In this document: one piece after another, positions 52,597-61,803 of the stretch | Layout: every line of letters begins with the position of its first letter | How positions within the stretch are numbered: position 1 is the stretch's first letter | Origin: Chloroflexota bacterium | Lineage (GTDB): Bacteria > Chloroflexota > Anaerolineae > Aggregatilineales > Phototrophicaceae | Assembly (NCBI GenBank): GCA_026707665.1 | Contig: JAPOWK010000102.1 | Location: forward strand, 16,784-80,783 | Direction: 5' to 3' | DNA length: 64,000 nt | Notes under the pieces: generated by a model | What the model was told of the DNA's origin: nothing | What the model saw: the letters and a program-made list of their open reading frames with translations, nothing else | Databases searched by the model: none | Program-made: the position numbers and the translations under genes

Positions 52597-55041
52597 TCAA
52601 TCGTGGTCGCTGTCGCGTCGCTCATCCGCGGCCTTTCGCTTTTCGGCGTCGAGATCACGTAGCCTGACGTTGGGCGGCTCACGCAGCACCAGTTCCAAGA
52701 CTTCGTTCATATCCTCGACGAAGCTGATGGCGACATCGCGCCTCGCTGCCTTGGGCAGGTCGTGCAAGTCCTTCTTGTTGTCATTGGGCAGAATGATATG
52801 CGGAATGCCCCGGCGGCGGGCTGCCAATATCTTTTCCACAACGCCGCCCACCGGCAAGACGTGACCTCGCAGCGTAATCTCCCCGGTCATCGCGTAGGCC
52901 GCGCTCGCCGGTCGCTCAGTGTATGCCGAGATTAGCGCGGTTGCCAGTGTGATGCCGGCTGATGGTCCATCTTTTGGCACCGCGCCCTCCGGCATGTGCA
53001 CGTGAATATCATAGTTGTCGAAATCATCGACGGGCAAATCAAACGCGTTCGCCCGCGCTCGCAGATAACTGAGGGCGATATGCGCCGATTCCTGCAGCAC
53101 GTCCCCCAGCTGACCAGTCAGCATCAGATTGCCTTTGCCCGGCACCAGCGATACTTCGACCGTCTGAATCTCGCCGCCATTGGGCGTCCATACCAAGCCG
53201 CTGACAATCCCGATCGCGTCATTGCGATTGACTTTGGAGTCAAGCATCTGCGGCGGGCCCAGGTGCTTCTCAATGATTGCTGGCGAAATGCGCCGCGGAT
53301 AGCCGCGATCCGAGGCGACTTGCCGGGCGATTCTGCGGCACATCCTCGAGATCTCGCGCTCGAGATTGCGGACCCCGCTTTCATAGGTGTAGTGTCTGAT
53401 GATGTGCTGCAGCGCCGCGGCCGAAAAACGGATGCCGGCATCGGCGATGCCATTCGCTTCCAGCTGCTTGGGTATGAGGAAGCGGCGCGCGATCTCGATC
53501 TTCTCTTCTTCCGAGTAGCCCTTGAAATCAATCACTTCGAGTCGATCTTCCAGCGCTTCCGGTATCGCGTATAGATCATTGGCGGTGGTGATAAATGTCA
53601 CTTTGGACAAGTCATAAGGCACTTCCAAATAATGGTCGACAAAGTTGAAGTTCTGCTCTGGATCAAGCACTTCAAGCAGCGCCGACGCCGGATCACCGCG
53701 GAAATCCGCGCTCATCTTGTCGATTTCATCGAGCACAAAAACTGGATTCACGGTTTCGGAGCGCTCCATCTGCTGGAGAATCCGGCCCGGCATCGAGCCA
53801 ATATAGGTGCGGCGGTGGCCGCGGATTTCCGCCTCATCGCGCACGCCGCCCAGACTGATGCGCAGGAACTTGCAGCCGAGCGCATCTGCAATGCTCTTTC
53901 CGAGCGAAGTCTTGCCGACGCCGGGCGGCCCCACAAAGCACAGAATCGGGCTCTTCATTTTATCTTTCGCCAGCTTGCGCACGGCGATATGTTCGATGAT
54001 ACGCGCTTTCACCTTGGATAGCCCGTAGTGGGCGCGCTCCAATATGTCCTCCGCGTTCTTCAGGTCGAGATTCTCATCGCTCAGCACATTCCAGGGCAAG
54101 GTCAGCAGTCGATCGAGATAGGTATGAATCACGCCAGACTCGGGCGACATCGGTGGAATAACGCCCAGACGCGACACTTCTTTCATCGCCTTTTCCTGCA
54201 CTTCAGCCGGCAGATTCGCCGCGCGGATTCGTTCCGAAAACTCGCGCATCTCCTGTTGGAAAACGTCGCCATCGCCTAATTCCTGCTGAATGACGCGGAC
54301 CTGTTCGCGCAGGTACATCTCGCGTTGATTGGCGGCGATTTCATCTTGCAGGCGCGCATGAACCTCGTCGTGAAATTCGTTGTCCTGCAATTCGGATGTG
54401 AGCAGGACGGCCAGTAGCTCAAGGCGCTTGGCGACATCCTCAAGCTCCAGCAGCTGCTGCGAATCTTCCGGCGCCAGCGGCAGTATCGAAGCCAGCGAGT
54501 CACAGAGCAGCCCCGGATCCTGGAGCGAGAGAATATGCTTCACGATGCTGTCGGGCATCGCCTCGTTGTATTGGCTGCTGTGCTTGAAGAGCTCCTTGAG
54601 CGCCGTCGCCAGAGACTCCAAGGTCTTGAGCTCGACAGCTTCTTCAACCAGGGCGCAGGCTAGCGCAGTTGGATAAGCGCCAAGTTGGCGGACCTCAAGG
54701 ATTCGTACCCGCCGCCGGCCTTGTGCCAGAAGCTGCACACTGTCTGCCGCGATTCGCGTTGTTTTCCCGGGCGCGATTTCCGTGCCAATGGCATGTATCG
54801 TGTCTATAAGGGCTTGGTCCTTGTTCTCCATGCGAAGCTTGCAAGCGATCAGGGTTGTCGCTTGCTCGCGCGCGAAAGCCGCGGCCTGGACCTGTGCCTC
54901 CGTGATCAGCGGTACCAGGCTCAGCACACTGGGAAACAGAACCTGGGCGTCCAGTGGCAGCAGAGGAAGCTCAAAGACGCCGTCGGTCTTTGCCGCCGCA
55001 TTTTCAATTCTGTCGAAGTCCAATGCCGCTTCTGCCGCCAA
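52597..55041 (-). CDS. lon: ATP-dependent protease Lon
   Basis: This cytosolic AAA+ serine protease degrades damaged and regulatory proteins. It has 814 residues. The N-terminal substrate domain begins ELPLLPLDAQVLFPSVLSLVPL. Walker A is GPPGVGKTSLGKSIA, Walker B lies near VFVLDEIDKM, and the catalytic serine is in PKDGPSAGITLATAL with lysine in GGVVEKILAARRRG. The ORF starts at TTG 55041 with GGAG 7 bases upstream. No ATG is available before an upstream stop, so the TTG start is accepted. The gene is divergent from a surface-protein gene. Confidence 0.95.
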   Translation of the reverse strand: MAAEAALDFDRIENAAAKTDGVFELPLLPLDAQVLFPSVLSLVPLITEAQVQAAAFAREQATTLIACKLRMENKDQALIDTIHAIGTEIAPGKTTRIAADSVQLLAQGRRRVRILEVRQLGAYPTALACALVEEAVELKTLESLATALKELFKHSSQYNEAMPDSIVKHILSLQDPGLLCDSLASILPLAPEDSQQLLELEDVAKRLELLAVLLTSELQDNEFHDEVHARLQDEIAANQREMYLREQVRVIQQELGDGDVFQQEMREFSERIRAANLPAEVQEKAMKEVSRLGVIPPMSPESGVIHTYLDRLLTLPWNVLSDENLDLKNAEDILERAHYGLSKVKARIIEHIAVRKLAKDKMKSPILCFVGPPGVGKTSLGKSIADALGCKFLRISLGGVRDEAEIRGHRRTYIGSMPGRILQQMERSETVNPVFVLDEIDKMSADFRGDPASALLEVLDPEQNFNFVDHYLEVPYDLSKVTFITTANDLYAIPEALEDRLEVIDFKGYSEEEKIEIARRFLIPKQLEANGIADAGIRFSAAALQHIIRHYTYESGVRNLEREISRMCRRIARQVASDRGYPRRISPAIIEKHLGPPQMLDSKVNRNDAIGIVSGLVWTPNGGEIQTVEVSLVPGKGNLMLTGQLGDVLQESAHIALSYLRARANAFDLPVDDFDNYDIHVHMPEGAVPKDGPSAGITLATALISAYTERPASAAYAMTGEITLRGHVLPVGGVVEKILAARRRGIPHIILPNDNKKDLHDLPKAARRDVAISFVEDMNEVLELVLREPPNVRLRDLDAEKRKAADERRDSDHD

Positions 55042-55213
55042 CAGGTTCTCCGATTCCTCTCGATCGAAGCTGACCGGGAAAGGGCAAGTTTAGCGCAATT
55101 GCTCGTCTATGGTAAGCCCTGCTAACCATGCGCTGGAAGGTCATGAACGCCGTGTCTGGCGGCTCGACGCAGTGTCTGCATGAGCGCCGGCAGCTGCCCG
55201 CGTTGAATTGGAC

Positions 55214-55242
55214 TTGCTCGTAAACAAGCCCATCAGTAGACT
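55214..55242 (+). promoter_or_regulatory. Promoter for the surface-protein/glycosyltransferase operon
   Basis: TTGCTC and TAGACT are separated by exactly 17 bases. The start would be near 55249, about 30 bases before ATG 55279. Confidence 0.65.
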
Positions 55243-55278
55243 TGAATTGCTCATGTTATGTACCAGGGACGACTGTGC

Positions 55279-56682
55279 ATGCGTTTGTCACGAAAGGTTA
55301 CGCTGTTGGCGGCCGCCCTCGGGCTCGCTCTAGTATTTGTGGTTGGCAATCTTCTTTTGAAGCCGCCCATCCCTCTGATTCTTGAAGCCGGTTTCGACCG
55401 GCCGGCGATAAGCCCCAATGCCGATGGCGAAAACGACCTCGCTGTATTTGTCTATCGCCTTGCGCGCCCGGCGACGATCAGCCTGTCCCTTTTTTCTGAG
55501 GCGGGCCGGCAATTCTATTTCCGCGAGCGCCAACCGCGAGACGGTGGCGAATTCAGCGTGCTCTTCAGTGGTGTGGTGGACGGGTTTGTACACGAGGGCG
55601 AAACACTCTACGGCCGGATTGAGCGGCGGCTCATTCCGAATGGCGATTATCGCTGGGTTCTGGAAGCCCAGGCAGCCGAAGGCATAACCACGAGCGCGGA
55701 GGGTTCGCTGCTCGTTGAGGGTGGCGATACGCCCTTGCCGATCATGTCGGAGTTTTCCGTTTCCCCCAGTATATTCTCCCCCAATCAGGACGGCGTCGCC
55801 GATCGCGTCAGCATCAATGTTTATCTTGAAAAGAATGTGGAGCGGCTTGATGTCTATCTCCTGGGCGAGGGCGATCTGCGCATTCCCATCTCCGCGCGCG
55901 TGGAAGAACGCCAATACGGCGAAGCGGGACGCCATCTATTCGACTATGAGGGCGGCATCGATCTCGGAGTGGATCCGCCGCCCGATGGCACTTATCGCGT
56001 GGTCGCTCTGGCGCAAGACCATGTCGGCCAACGAGTCAGGATGGAAAGCGATCTGACGATCGTGACTGGCGGAAAACCTTTTGCGGAAATCAAGCCACAA
56101 GCGCCTGGCGTTGATGTCGCTTTTGACGTACAACCCTATGACGAGAAGTGGCTTTCAAATGCCGACAGCCTGGGCGCTACCTTGCCACGCCCGGACGACG
56201 CTTCATCGCTAGCGTATTCCCAGCGGATTACCGTGCCCCTGGGCGATATGCTTGTTTTTCGCCTTACAGTCGAGAATTACGGTCCGGTGCCAATACGCAC
56301 GAGCGGTCCGGCGCCGGGTACGGTATATCAGCAAGATCAGTTGGCTGGAACTCTGGGCTTCTTTGATGAATCGGGCGCCTGGCGCGTCGGCATTCAATGT
56401 GAAACGTCGATCTCCAGCTTTCCCTATCGCTGGGCAATCGCGCGCGATGACCGCCTGCAAGAGGTCTACGACGCGGCGAGCGAGAACACCTATCGCTACC
56501 TGGCGCCTGGCGAACGGGCGCTGGTCTGGGGCGCCATCCGCATGACGGAAGTGAAAGCGCGCAATCCGCAGAATTGCTGGGCTGGCCTCATTCATGAGGA
56601 TGTCGCCATTAGTCTCCGCAACAATCATGTCGGCATGCGTTCAATCATGATCGTCGATCCACAAAGTGGGGCGGCAAATTGA
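55279..56682 (+). CDS. Membrane-anchored protein with SPNxDG repeats (FlgD/CHU-like Ig domains)
   Basis: This 467-residue protein has one N-terminal helix (KVTLLAAALGLALVFVVGNLLL), then a predicted extracytoplasmic part made of beta-rich domains. Two copies of a calcium-binding-like motif are seen, SPNADGEND (near residue 45) and SPNQDGVADRV (near residue 165). Each precedes an FlgD-like Ig fold (IPNGDYRWVLEAQA, PPDGTYRVVALAQD). The remaining ~200 residues are unrecognised. ATG 55279 was chosen because AGGGA precedes it and a promoter fits. The TTGA overlap with the glycosyltransferase gene shows coupling. A sugar-decorated surface protein is plausible but unproven. Confidence 0.8.
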   Translation: MRLSRKVTLLAAALGLALVFVVGNLLLKPPIPLILEAGFDRPAISPNADGENDLAVFVYRLARPATISLSLFSEAGRQFYFRERQPRDGGEFSVLFSGVVDGFVHEGETLYGRIERRLIPNGDYRWVLEAQAAEGITTSAEGSLLVEGGDTPLPIMSEFSVSPSIFSPNQDGVADRVSINVYLEKNVERLDVYLLGEGDLRIPISARVEERQYGEAGRHLFDYEGGIDLGVDPPPDGTYRVVALAQDHVGQRVRMESDLTIVTGGKPFAEIKPQAPGVDVAFDVQPYDEKWLSNADSLGATLPRPDDASSLAYSQRITVPLGDMLVFRLTVENYGPVPIRTSGPAPGTVYQQDQLAGTLGFFDESGAWRVGIQCETSISSFPYRWAIARDDRLQEVYDAASENTYRYLAPGERALVWGAIRMTEVKARNPQNCWAGLIHEDVAISLRNNHVGMRSIMIVDPQSGAAN

Positions 56683-57635
56683 CGTTCCCACCGAGCAGCG
56701 CGCAGCCCGATTTGGCAGTTGTCATCGTCACTTGGAATAACGCTGCCGTCATTCGAGCTGCCTTAAGCAGTCTCCTCGATGACCTGCAAGACAGCGGCTT
56801 GCGCAACGAAGTATGGGTGGTCGATTCCGCATCGCAAGACCAAACCGCGGAAATCGTACGCCACGAGTTTCCCACTGTCCATCTGGTTGTGAAAAACACC
56901 AATTTGGGCTTCGCGGCGGCCAATAATCTGGCGATGAGAGAGCTCGGTTTTGGCGGCGCCGTCGATGCGTCCCAGACGCCGGCGGCCGTCTTTCTGTTGA
57001 ATCCGGACACTGTCACCCATCCAGGCGCGACCCGGCGGCTGTACGATGCACTGATGGCGCGTCCCGAGGTTGGCGTGGTGGGCGCGCGCCTCACGTTTGC
57101 CGACGGGGGGTTCCAGCACAGCGCCTTTCGCTTTCCCGGGCTTCGACAGATTTGGGCAGAGCTACTTCCGACGCCCGGTCGCCTGTTGGACGGATCCTTC
57201 AATGGTCGCTATCCACGAGCCTATTTCGCTGCCGCGGAAGCATTTGAGGTGGACTTCACCCTCGGCGCGACCATGATGCTAAGGCGCGAGGTTATCCAAC
57301 GGTCGGGCATATTTGACGAAGCCTTCTTCCTCTATTGCGAGGAGGTCGACTGGGCTTGGCGCATCAGAAAGCTGGGCTGGCAAATTCTCTGTGTGCCGGC
57401 GGCGCACGTGACCCATATCGGCGGGGGCAGCACATCGCAAGCCCGGCCCGACAGCCTCATCCATTTGTGGAAAAGTAGGCTATTATTGTATGAGAAACAT
57501 TATCCGAATTGGAAGCGCCAACTGGCGCGCCGGCTAGTGATACTGGGCATGTGGCGGAAAATGCGAAATCTGGACGCCCTCGATACCGAATTGCGCGCGG
57601 CTTGCCAGAAAGTCATCGAGATGGCGAAAGCATGA
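56679..57635 (+). CDS. Glycosyltransferase family 2 (rhamnosyltransferase-like)
   Basis: This 318-residue GT2 enzyme has N-terminal VVIVTWNNAAVIRAALSSLLDDLQ, NTNLGFAAANNLAMREL, the DxD-like site in FLLNPDTVTHPGA, and TLGATMMLRREVIQRSGIFDEAFFLYCEEVDWAWRIRKLGW. It looks membrane-associated and acts on the cell-envelope glycan. The start is TTG 56679, overlapping the previous stop (TTGA). It is coupled to the next glycosyltransferase through an ATGA overlap. Confidence 0.92.
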   Translation: MTFPPSSAQPDLAVVIVTWNNAAVIRAALSSLLDDLQDSGLRNEVWVVDSASQDQTAEIVRHEFPTVHLVVKNTNLGFAAANNLAMRELGFGGAVDASQTPAAVFLLNPDTVTHPGATRRLYDALMARPEVGVVGARLTFADGGFQHSAFRFPGLRQIWAELLPTPGRLLDGSFNGRYPRAYFAAAEAFEVDFTLGATMMLRREVIQRSGIFDEAFFLYCEEVDWAWRIRKLGWQILCVPAAHVTHIGGGSTSQARPDSLIHLWKSRLLLYEKHYPNWKRQLARRLVILGMWRKMRNLDALDTELRAACQKVIEMAKA

Positions 57636-58384
57636 CGCACTTGACAGCCATCGTGCTCACGCATAATGAATCCGAGCAGATCGCAGACTGCATCAAATCT
57701 TTGAGATTCGCCGATCGCATCCTCGTCTTCGATTCGTACAGCACGGATGACACTGTGGCAATTGCCCAACGAGCGGGCGCCGATATATTTCAGCACGAAT
57801 TCGTCGATTACACCGAGCAGCGCAATGCCGCGCTGGACGCCGCCGACGAGATGACGGATTGGGTGCTGTTTGTTGACGCGGACGAGCGCGTGACCGACGC
57901 GCTGGCTCAAGAAATCCGGCAGAAGATCAGGTTGCCTGATTTCGCCGGCTGGCGGATACCGCGACACAATTATATTTTCGGCATACTGACCAAGGGCGCA
58001 GGCTGGTATCCGGATTATCAGACGCGCTTGCTCCGCGTTGGGCAAGCCTATTATGACACGCGTCGAAAAGTGCATGAGGTGGTGAAGTTATACGGCGAGG
58101 AAGGGACGATTCGCCATCCCTTGGTTCACTACAATTACAAAGATCTTGAACAGTTTAAGGACAAGCAGGAGAACTACGCGCGCTATGACGCTCAAAGCCT
58201 ATATGCACAAGGCGTAAGACCAAAACAGCACAGCCTCGTCTTGCAGCCGCTTCGGCAGTTTTATTGGCGATTTGTCACCCTCGGCGGTTACCGTGATCGT
58301 TGGCACGGCTTCCGGCTGTCGCTCCTGATGGCTTGGTTTGAATATCGCAAATACCAGACACTCGCCGCCATGTGGCAGAAATAG
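57632..58384 (+). CDS. Glycosyltransferase family 2 (WaaE/KdtX-like)
   Basis: This 250-residue GT2 enzyme starts LTAIVLTHNESEQIADCIKSLRFADRILVFDSYSTDDTVAIAQ, with the DxD-like VLFVDADERVTDALAQEI and the acceptor-region WYPDYQTRLLRVGQAYYDTRRKVHE. This pattern is typical of bacterial WaaE/KdtX-type family members, although LPS core is not implied here. I use ATG 57632 (overlap ATGA with the previous stop) rather than the ORF start. It is the last gene of the surface operon, convergent with hpf. Confidence 0.92.
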   Translation: MTHLTAIVLTHNESEQIADCIKSLRFADRILVFDSYSTDDTVAIAQRAGADIFQHEFVDYTEQRNAALDAADEMTDWVLFVDADERVTDALAQEIRQKIRLPDFAGWRIPRHNYIFGILTKGAGWYPDYQTRLLRVGQAYYDTRRKVHEVVKLYGEEGTIRHPLVHYNYKDLEQFKDKQENYARYDAQSLYAQGVRPKQHSLVLQPLRQFYWRFVTLGGYRDRWHGFRLSLLMAWFEYRKYQTLAAMWQK

Positions 58385-58420
58385 GGGCGGACGCGCCGTT
58401 GGTCGTCATTTGTCGCGTCT

Positions 58421-59020
58421 CTACAACGGTATCAAGATGCCGTAGCCACCGCTGTCTCGCCGATACAGCACGTTGACCTGCTCGCTTTCGGCGTTCATAA
58501 ACATATAGAAGTTATGGTCAAGCAGTTCCAGCTGTTCGATGGCTTCTTCTTCGTTCATCGGCATCATTTCCACCTGCTTGCGGCGGTAAATCTCGGCGGT
58601 CGCGTCGGCCTCCTCCGTTTCATCGGCGACGAAGCTCGGCAAGTCCTCGGCGAGATCCAGCTCGGCAACTGTCGCCCGATATCGGTCGCGCACTTTCTGA
58701 TTCTTAGACTTGCGCTTGCTCTTGAAGCGATCGATTTGGCGATGCATTTTGTCCACCGCTTTGTTTATGGCGAAGCGAATCGTATCGCGATTCTCAATGT
58801 TCATCTTTTCTTCGGAGCGCAGGATGGCGCCGCGCGCGTGCTGGACGGTGATCTGCGCGATGGCGAGGTCGGCGCCGCGATGCGTACGAATGATCGAAAG
58901 TTCTACTCCCACATTGGAGATGTTGGGCAGGTAACGATCGAGCTTGTCGACCTTCGAACGGGTGTAGCTGTCAAGTGCCTCAGATATTTTGATCCCATCT
59001 CCATGAATGTTGATATTCAT
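58421..59020 (-). CDS. hpf: Ribosome hibernation-promoting factor, long form
   Basis: It binds idle 70S ribosomes and dimerises them into inactive 100S particles. This 199-residue long form has an N-terminal RaiA-like domain (MNINIHGDGIKISEALDSYTRSKVDKLDRYLPNISNVGVELS) and a C-terminal dimerisation domain (EIYRRKQVEMMPMNEEEAIEQLELLDHNFYMFMNAESEQVNVLYRRDSGGYGILIP). AGGAGGAAG precedes the ATG, so the start is firm. It overlaps the end of comF by 41 bp. Confidence 0.96.
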   Translation of the reverse strand: MNINIHGDGIKISEALDSYTRSKVDKLDRYLPNISNVGVELSIIRTHRGADLAIAQITVQHARGAILRSEEKMNIENRDTIRFAINKAVDKMHRQIDRFKSKRKSKNQKVRDRYRATVAELDLAEDLPSFVADETEEADATAEIYRRKQVEMMPMNEEEAIEQLELLDHNFYMFMNAESEQVNVLYRRDSGGYGILIPL

Positions 59021-59747
59021 CGTCTTCCTCCTGGGGAAACCAGTCGCTGGATAGAGAGTGGCTGACAGCGATACCGTAAATGTGCCCAGCCCCTTGTTTT
59101 CTTAGCGCTTTGGCGCACTCGCGAAGCGTCGATCCCGACGTCGCGACGTCATCAACGATCAAGACCGAAAGTCCGTTTGCATCCGCCGAGGCCGCGAAAG
59201 CGTCACGTACATTCTTGCGCCGCTCCTCTTCTGAAAGCAGTGCCTGCTGGCTCGTCTCGCGGATTCGCTTGAGGACATTCGGACGCGCCGGAATACCGGT
59301 CTTCAGCACCATTTGCTGGCACAGCAATTCGGACTGATTATAACCTCGCTCCGCTAGGCGGTCAGCGAATAAAGGCACCGGCACGATAGCGTCAATGGGC
59401 AGCTTCAGTATTCGTAGCGCCTTGACAAGCCGGCCTGCCAATGGCATGGCCAGTTCCCGAGCGCCGTCATATTTGAAGGCTTGTACCGCGCTTTGCAGCA
59501 GGCCGCGATGCCCGCCAGTGGCGCAAAGCGCGTCCAATGATTCGACACGCAGTTGCGATACAGCGATAGGAACATGCTCCAATTCATACAGGCAGGCAGG
59601 GCAGAAGCGAAAATCAACACGACCGCAATGGCTACAAGAGGGCGGAAAGACCAAATCCTGGAGCCATTCCGCTGCACGAACTGCGCCGAGTTCAATGCGC
59701 CGGAAGTAGCTCTCGCTGGCCGTGACGTCCGTCAACACTTGCCTCAT
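58980..59747 (-). CDS. comF: ComF family phosphoribosyltransferase-like protein
   Basis: This protein is linked to natural competence. The N-terminal zinc-finger LVFPPSCSHCGRVDFRFCPACLYELEHVP carries CxxC pairs. The C-terminal half has the phosphoribosyltransferase signature SVLIVDDVATSGSTLRECAKALR. I use ATG 59747 (255 residues), 22 codons inside the TTG of the ORF. Both starts have weak ribosome sites, so this is uncertain. Its last 41 bases overlap the hpf start. It may be functionally linked with comEC at 6-8 kb. Confidence 0.9.
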   Translation of the reverse strand: MRQVLTDVTASESYFRRIELGAVRAAEWLQDLVFPPSCSHCGRVDFRFCPACLYELEHVPIAVSQLRVESLDALCATGGHRGLLQSAVQAFKYDGARELAMPLAGRLVKALRILKLPIDAIVPVPLFADRLAERGYNQSELLCQQMVLKTGIPARPNVLKRIRETSQQALLSEEERRKNVRDAFAASADANGLSVLIVDDVATSGSTLRECAKALRKQGAGHIYGIAVSHSLSSDWFPQEEDDEYQHSWRWDQNI

Positions 59748-59920
59748 TCTCCCGCGGTTTGGCTGCCGTTTAATTTGTTTCGATTCTAGCACAGAAAGTA
59801 CCAGCTTCTGCAAAACAAGAGTCTGTCGCTGCGCTCGACAGCAGAGACGAAATGCCCGGCAAGTTCTTGGAATGAAGCGCTTGCGAGGACAATCGCGGCA
59901 AGGCTTTGTTCATTGATTCG

Positions 59921-59929
59921 TGCTATATT
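59921..59929 (+). promoter_or_regulatory. Extended -10 element for the pgeF-yggS-yggT operon
   Basis: TGC-TATATT at 59921-59929, about 50 bp before GTG 59982. A -35 at the right distance is not evident. Confidence 0.4.
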
Positions 59930-59981
59930 GGGAGTGGGGGCAATAGACTACACCAATACTGACCGGGAGGAACCATTCGCG

Positions 59982-60758
59982 GTGGATCGCAAATCGCGCG
60001 CTGGGCTGACCTTCTACCGAAATGAATCGTGGAGCGAGCTTCGGCACGGCATCTTTACGCGCCACGGCGGCGTCAGCAAGAGCCCTTGGCACACGCTGAA
60101 TTTAGGGGCTTCCATTGGCGATGACTTGGAGGCAGTCAGAGAAAATCATGCTCGCATATACCGGGCGGCTGATGTCGATGGCGGGCGTGCCGTTAGCTGT
60201 TGGCTAGTCCACAGTGTCGACACGCTGGTCATAGATGAGAACAGTGGGCGAAATGGCAAGCTGCAGAGAGCCGATGCCATCATCACTGACCAGCCGGACA
60301 CACCGCTGGTGATGCGCTTTGCCGATTGCGTACCGCTCTTGTATTTCGATCGAAGCAAGCGGGTGATTGGATTGGCGCACGCTGGCTGGCGCGGCACGGT
60401 AAGGGGCATGGCGGCGAAGGTGGCGCGGATGATGCAAAAGACCTTTAATTGCCAAGCGGCGGACATCGAAGTCGTTATTGGTCCCGCCATTTCTTGGTGC
60501 AACTACCGCGTTGGCGAAGAAGTGGCTTCGCAGGCTGAAGCTTATTTCGGTGAAGGCGCCGAGGTAATTTGGCGTGATACCGCTGACGGCGCGTCTTACC
60601 TCGATCTCTGGCACGCCAATCGTCGGGACCTGGAACGTTGCGGCGTCACGAAGATCACAGTCTTGGACATCTGTACATACGACAACACCAACGACTTCTA
60701 TTCGCATCGCGCGGAAAACGGGGTGACCGGACGCTTTGGCGTGGTGATGTCATTATGA
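59982..60758 (+). CDS. pgeF: Peptidoglycan editing factor PgeF (laccase-domain, YfiH family)
   Basis: This polyphenol-oxidase-like zinc/copper fold protein prevents mis-incorporation of serine in place of alanine in peptidoglycan in E. coli. It has 258 residues from GTG 59982, chosen since GGGAGG precedes it by 11 bases. Motifs are HGGVSKSPWHTLNLGASIGDD, HSVDTLVIDE, ADCVPLLYFD, LAHAGWRGTVRGMAAKVARMM and GPAISWCNYRVGEEV. It is the first of three coupled genes and overlaps yggS (ATGA). Confidence 0.93.
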   Translation: MDRKSRAGLTFYRNESWSELRHGIFTRHGGVSKSPWHTLNLGASIGDDLEAVRENHARIYRAADVDGGRAVSCWLVHSVDTLVIDENSGRNGKLQRADAIITDQPDTPLVMRFADCVPLLYFDRSKRVIGLAHAGWRGTVRGMAAKVARMMQKTFNCQAADIEVVIGPAISWCNYRVGEEVASQAEAYFGEGAEVIWRDTADGASYLDLWHANRRDLERCGVTKITVLDICTYDNTNDFYSHRAENGVTGRFGVVMSL

Positions 60759-61477
60759 GTATCCGGGACAATGTCAAGCGAGTTCAGGATTGCATTGCCG
60801 CCAGCTGCGCCCGGGTGGATCGCGATCCGTCCTCAGTTACGCTGGTCGCGGTCAGCAAGCTGAAGACGGTTGCGGAGATCATCGAAGCCGCCGACGCCGG
60901 TCTGCAACACTTTGGTGAAAACCGCGTAGAAGAGGGTGTAGAAAAGATTCCGCAAGTGAACGAATCGGCCAGAGGCAATATCACTTGGCACATGGTTGGC
61001 CACATTCAGAGCAGAAAAGCCAAGCAGGTCGTTCAGCGATTCGATATCGTCCAGTCTGTGGATAGCTTAAAGTTGGCCAAGCGGCTGTCGCGGTTCGCCG
61101 TTGAGAGCGGCCGTGTGCTAAGCGCCCACCTGGAGATTAATATTTCTGGCGAAGCATCGAAATACGGACTTGCGGGTTACAATTGGTATCAAGACCATTC
61201 GGTCAAGGCAAGATTGTGGCGAGAGGCGAGCGAGATCGCCGCGCTGCCCAATATTGAAATCAGGGGCTTGATGACGATGGCGCCCTATGGCGCTGAGGAG
61301 AAGACGGTCCGGCGGGTGTTCTCGGATCTGCGGGACTTGCGGGACGAGCTGACCCGCGAAATAGAACTGCCGCTGCCCGAGCTAAGTATGGGAATGACCG
61401 ATGACTATCAGATTGCGATTGAAGAAGGCGCCACAATGATTCGCATTGGACGCGCGTTATTTGGGGAACGAGTCTGA
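60755..61477 (+). CDS. YggS family pyridoxal phosphate homeostasis protein
   Basis: This PLP-binding protein keeps free PLP low. It has 240 residues from ATG 60755, which overlaps the pgeF stop (ATGA). The PLP lysine is in VTLVAVSKLKTVAEI, with HFGENRVEEGVEKI and WHMVGHIQSRKAKQVVQRFDIVQSVDSLKLAKRLS. LSMGMTDDYQIAIEEGATMIRIGRALFG closes the barrel. It is followed by yggT after 31 bp. The pgeF-yggS-yggT set is a typical conserved block. Confidence 0.94.
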   Translation: MSIRDNVKRVQDCIAASCARVDRDPSSVTLVAVSKLKTVAEIIEAADAGLQHFGENRVEEGVEKIPQVNESARGNITWHMVGHIQSRKAKQVVQRFDIVQSVDSLKLAKRLSRFAVESGRVLSAHLEINISGEASKYGLAGYNWYQDHSVKARLWREASEIAALPNIEIRGLMTMAPYGAEEKTVRRVFSDLRDLRDELTREIELPLPELSMGMTDDYQIAIEEGATMIRIGRALFGERV

Positions 61478-61508
61478 TTACGCAGTTGGAAGAAAGGCAA
61501 ACACTTCG

Positions 61509-61754
61509 ATGAATCCGCTTTTTGAGGTGCTGTTTTGGGCGCTGCAGGTTTACCAGTTGATCCTGCTCGCGCGCGTGCTGATGAGTTGGATACCCAATCT
61601 CGATCCAAACAACCCTATTGCTCGCATGCTGTATCAGGCGACCGAGCCTGTGCTGGCGCCGATTCGCAGTGCGCTTCCGCCCCTTGGTGGCATTGATCTG
61701 AGTCCGCTGGTCGTATTCCTCGGGATCAGCGTCTTAATGCAATTGGTAGTCTAG
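61509..61754 (+). CDS. YggT family membrane protein
   Basis: This 81-residue integral membrane protein has two helices (FEVLFWALQVYQLILLARVLMSWI and LSPLVVFLGISVLMQLVV) around the family loop PNNPIARMLYQATEPVLAPIRSALPPLGGIDLSPL. I use ATG 61509 because GAAAGG precedes it and the family starts there. It is last in the pgeF-yggS-yggT operon. YggT proteins often sit near cell-division or envelope genes. The role is not known in detail. Confidence 0.92.
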   Translation: MNPLFEVLFWALQVYQLILLARVLMSWIPNLDPNNPIARMLYQATEPVLAPIRSALPPLGGIDLSPLVVFLGISVLMQLVV

Positions 61755-61803
61755 CGCCACCATAGATCGACCGGTCGGTTCTGGATCCTATGATGACTGC
61801 CAG

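Noticed and set aside
58381-58430. A second GTAGGGGCGA-type element near the end of the glycosyltransferase operon (ATAGGGGCGGACGCGCC)
   Set aside because: Similarity is partial and there is no matching inverted end, so it is not counted as a copy.
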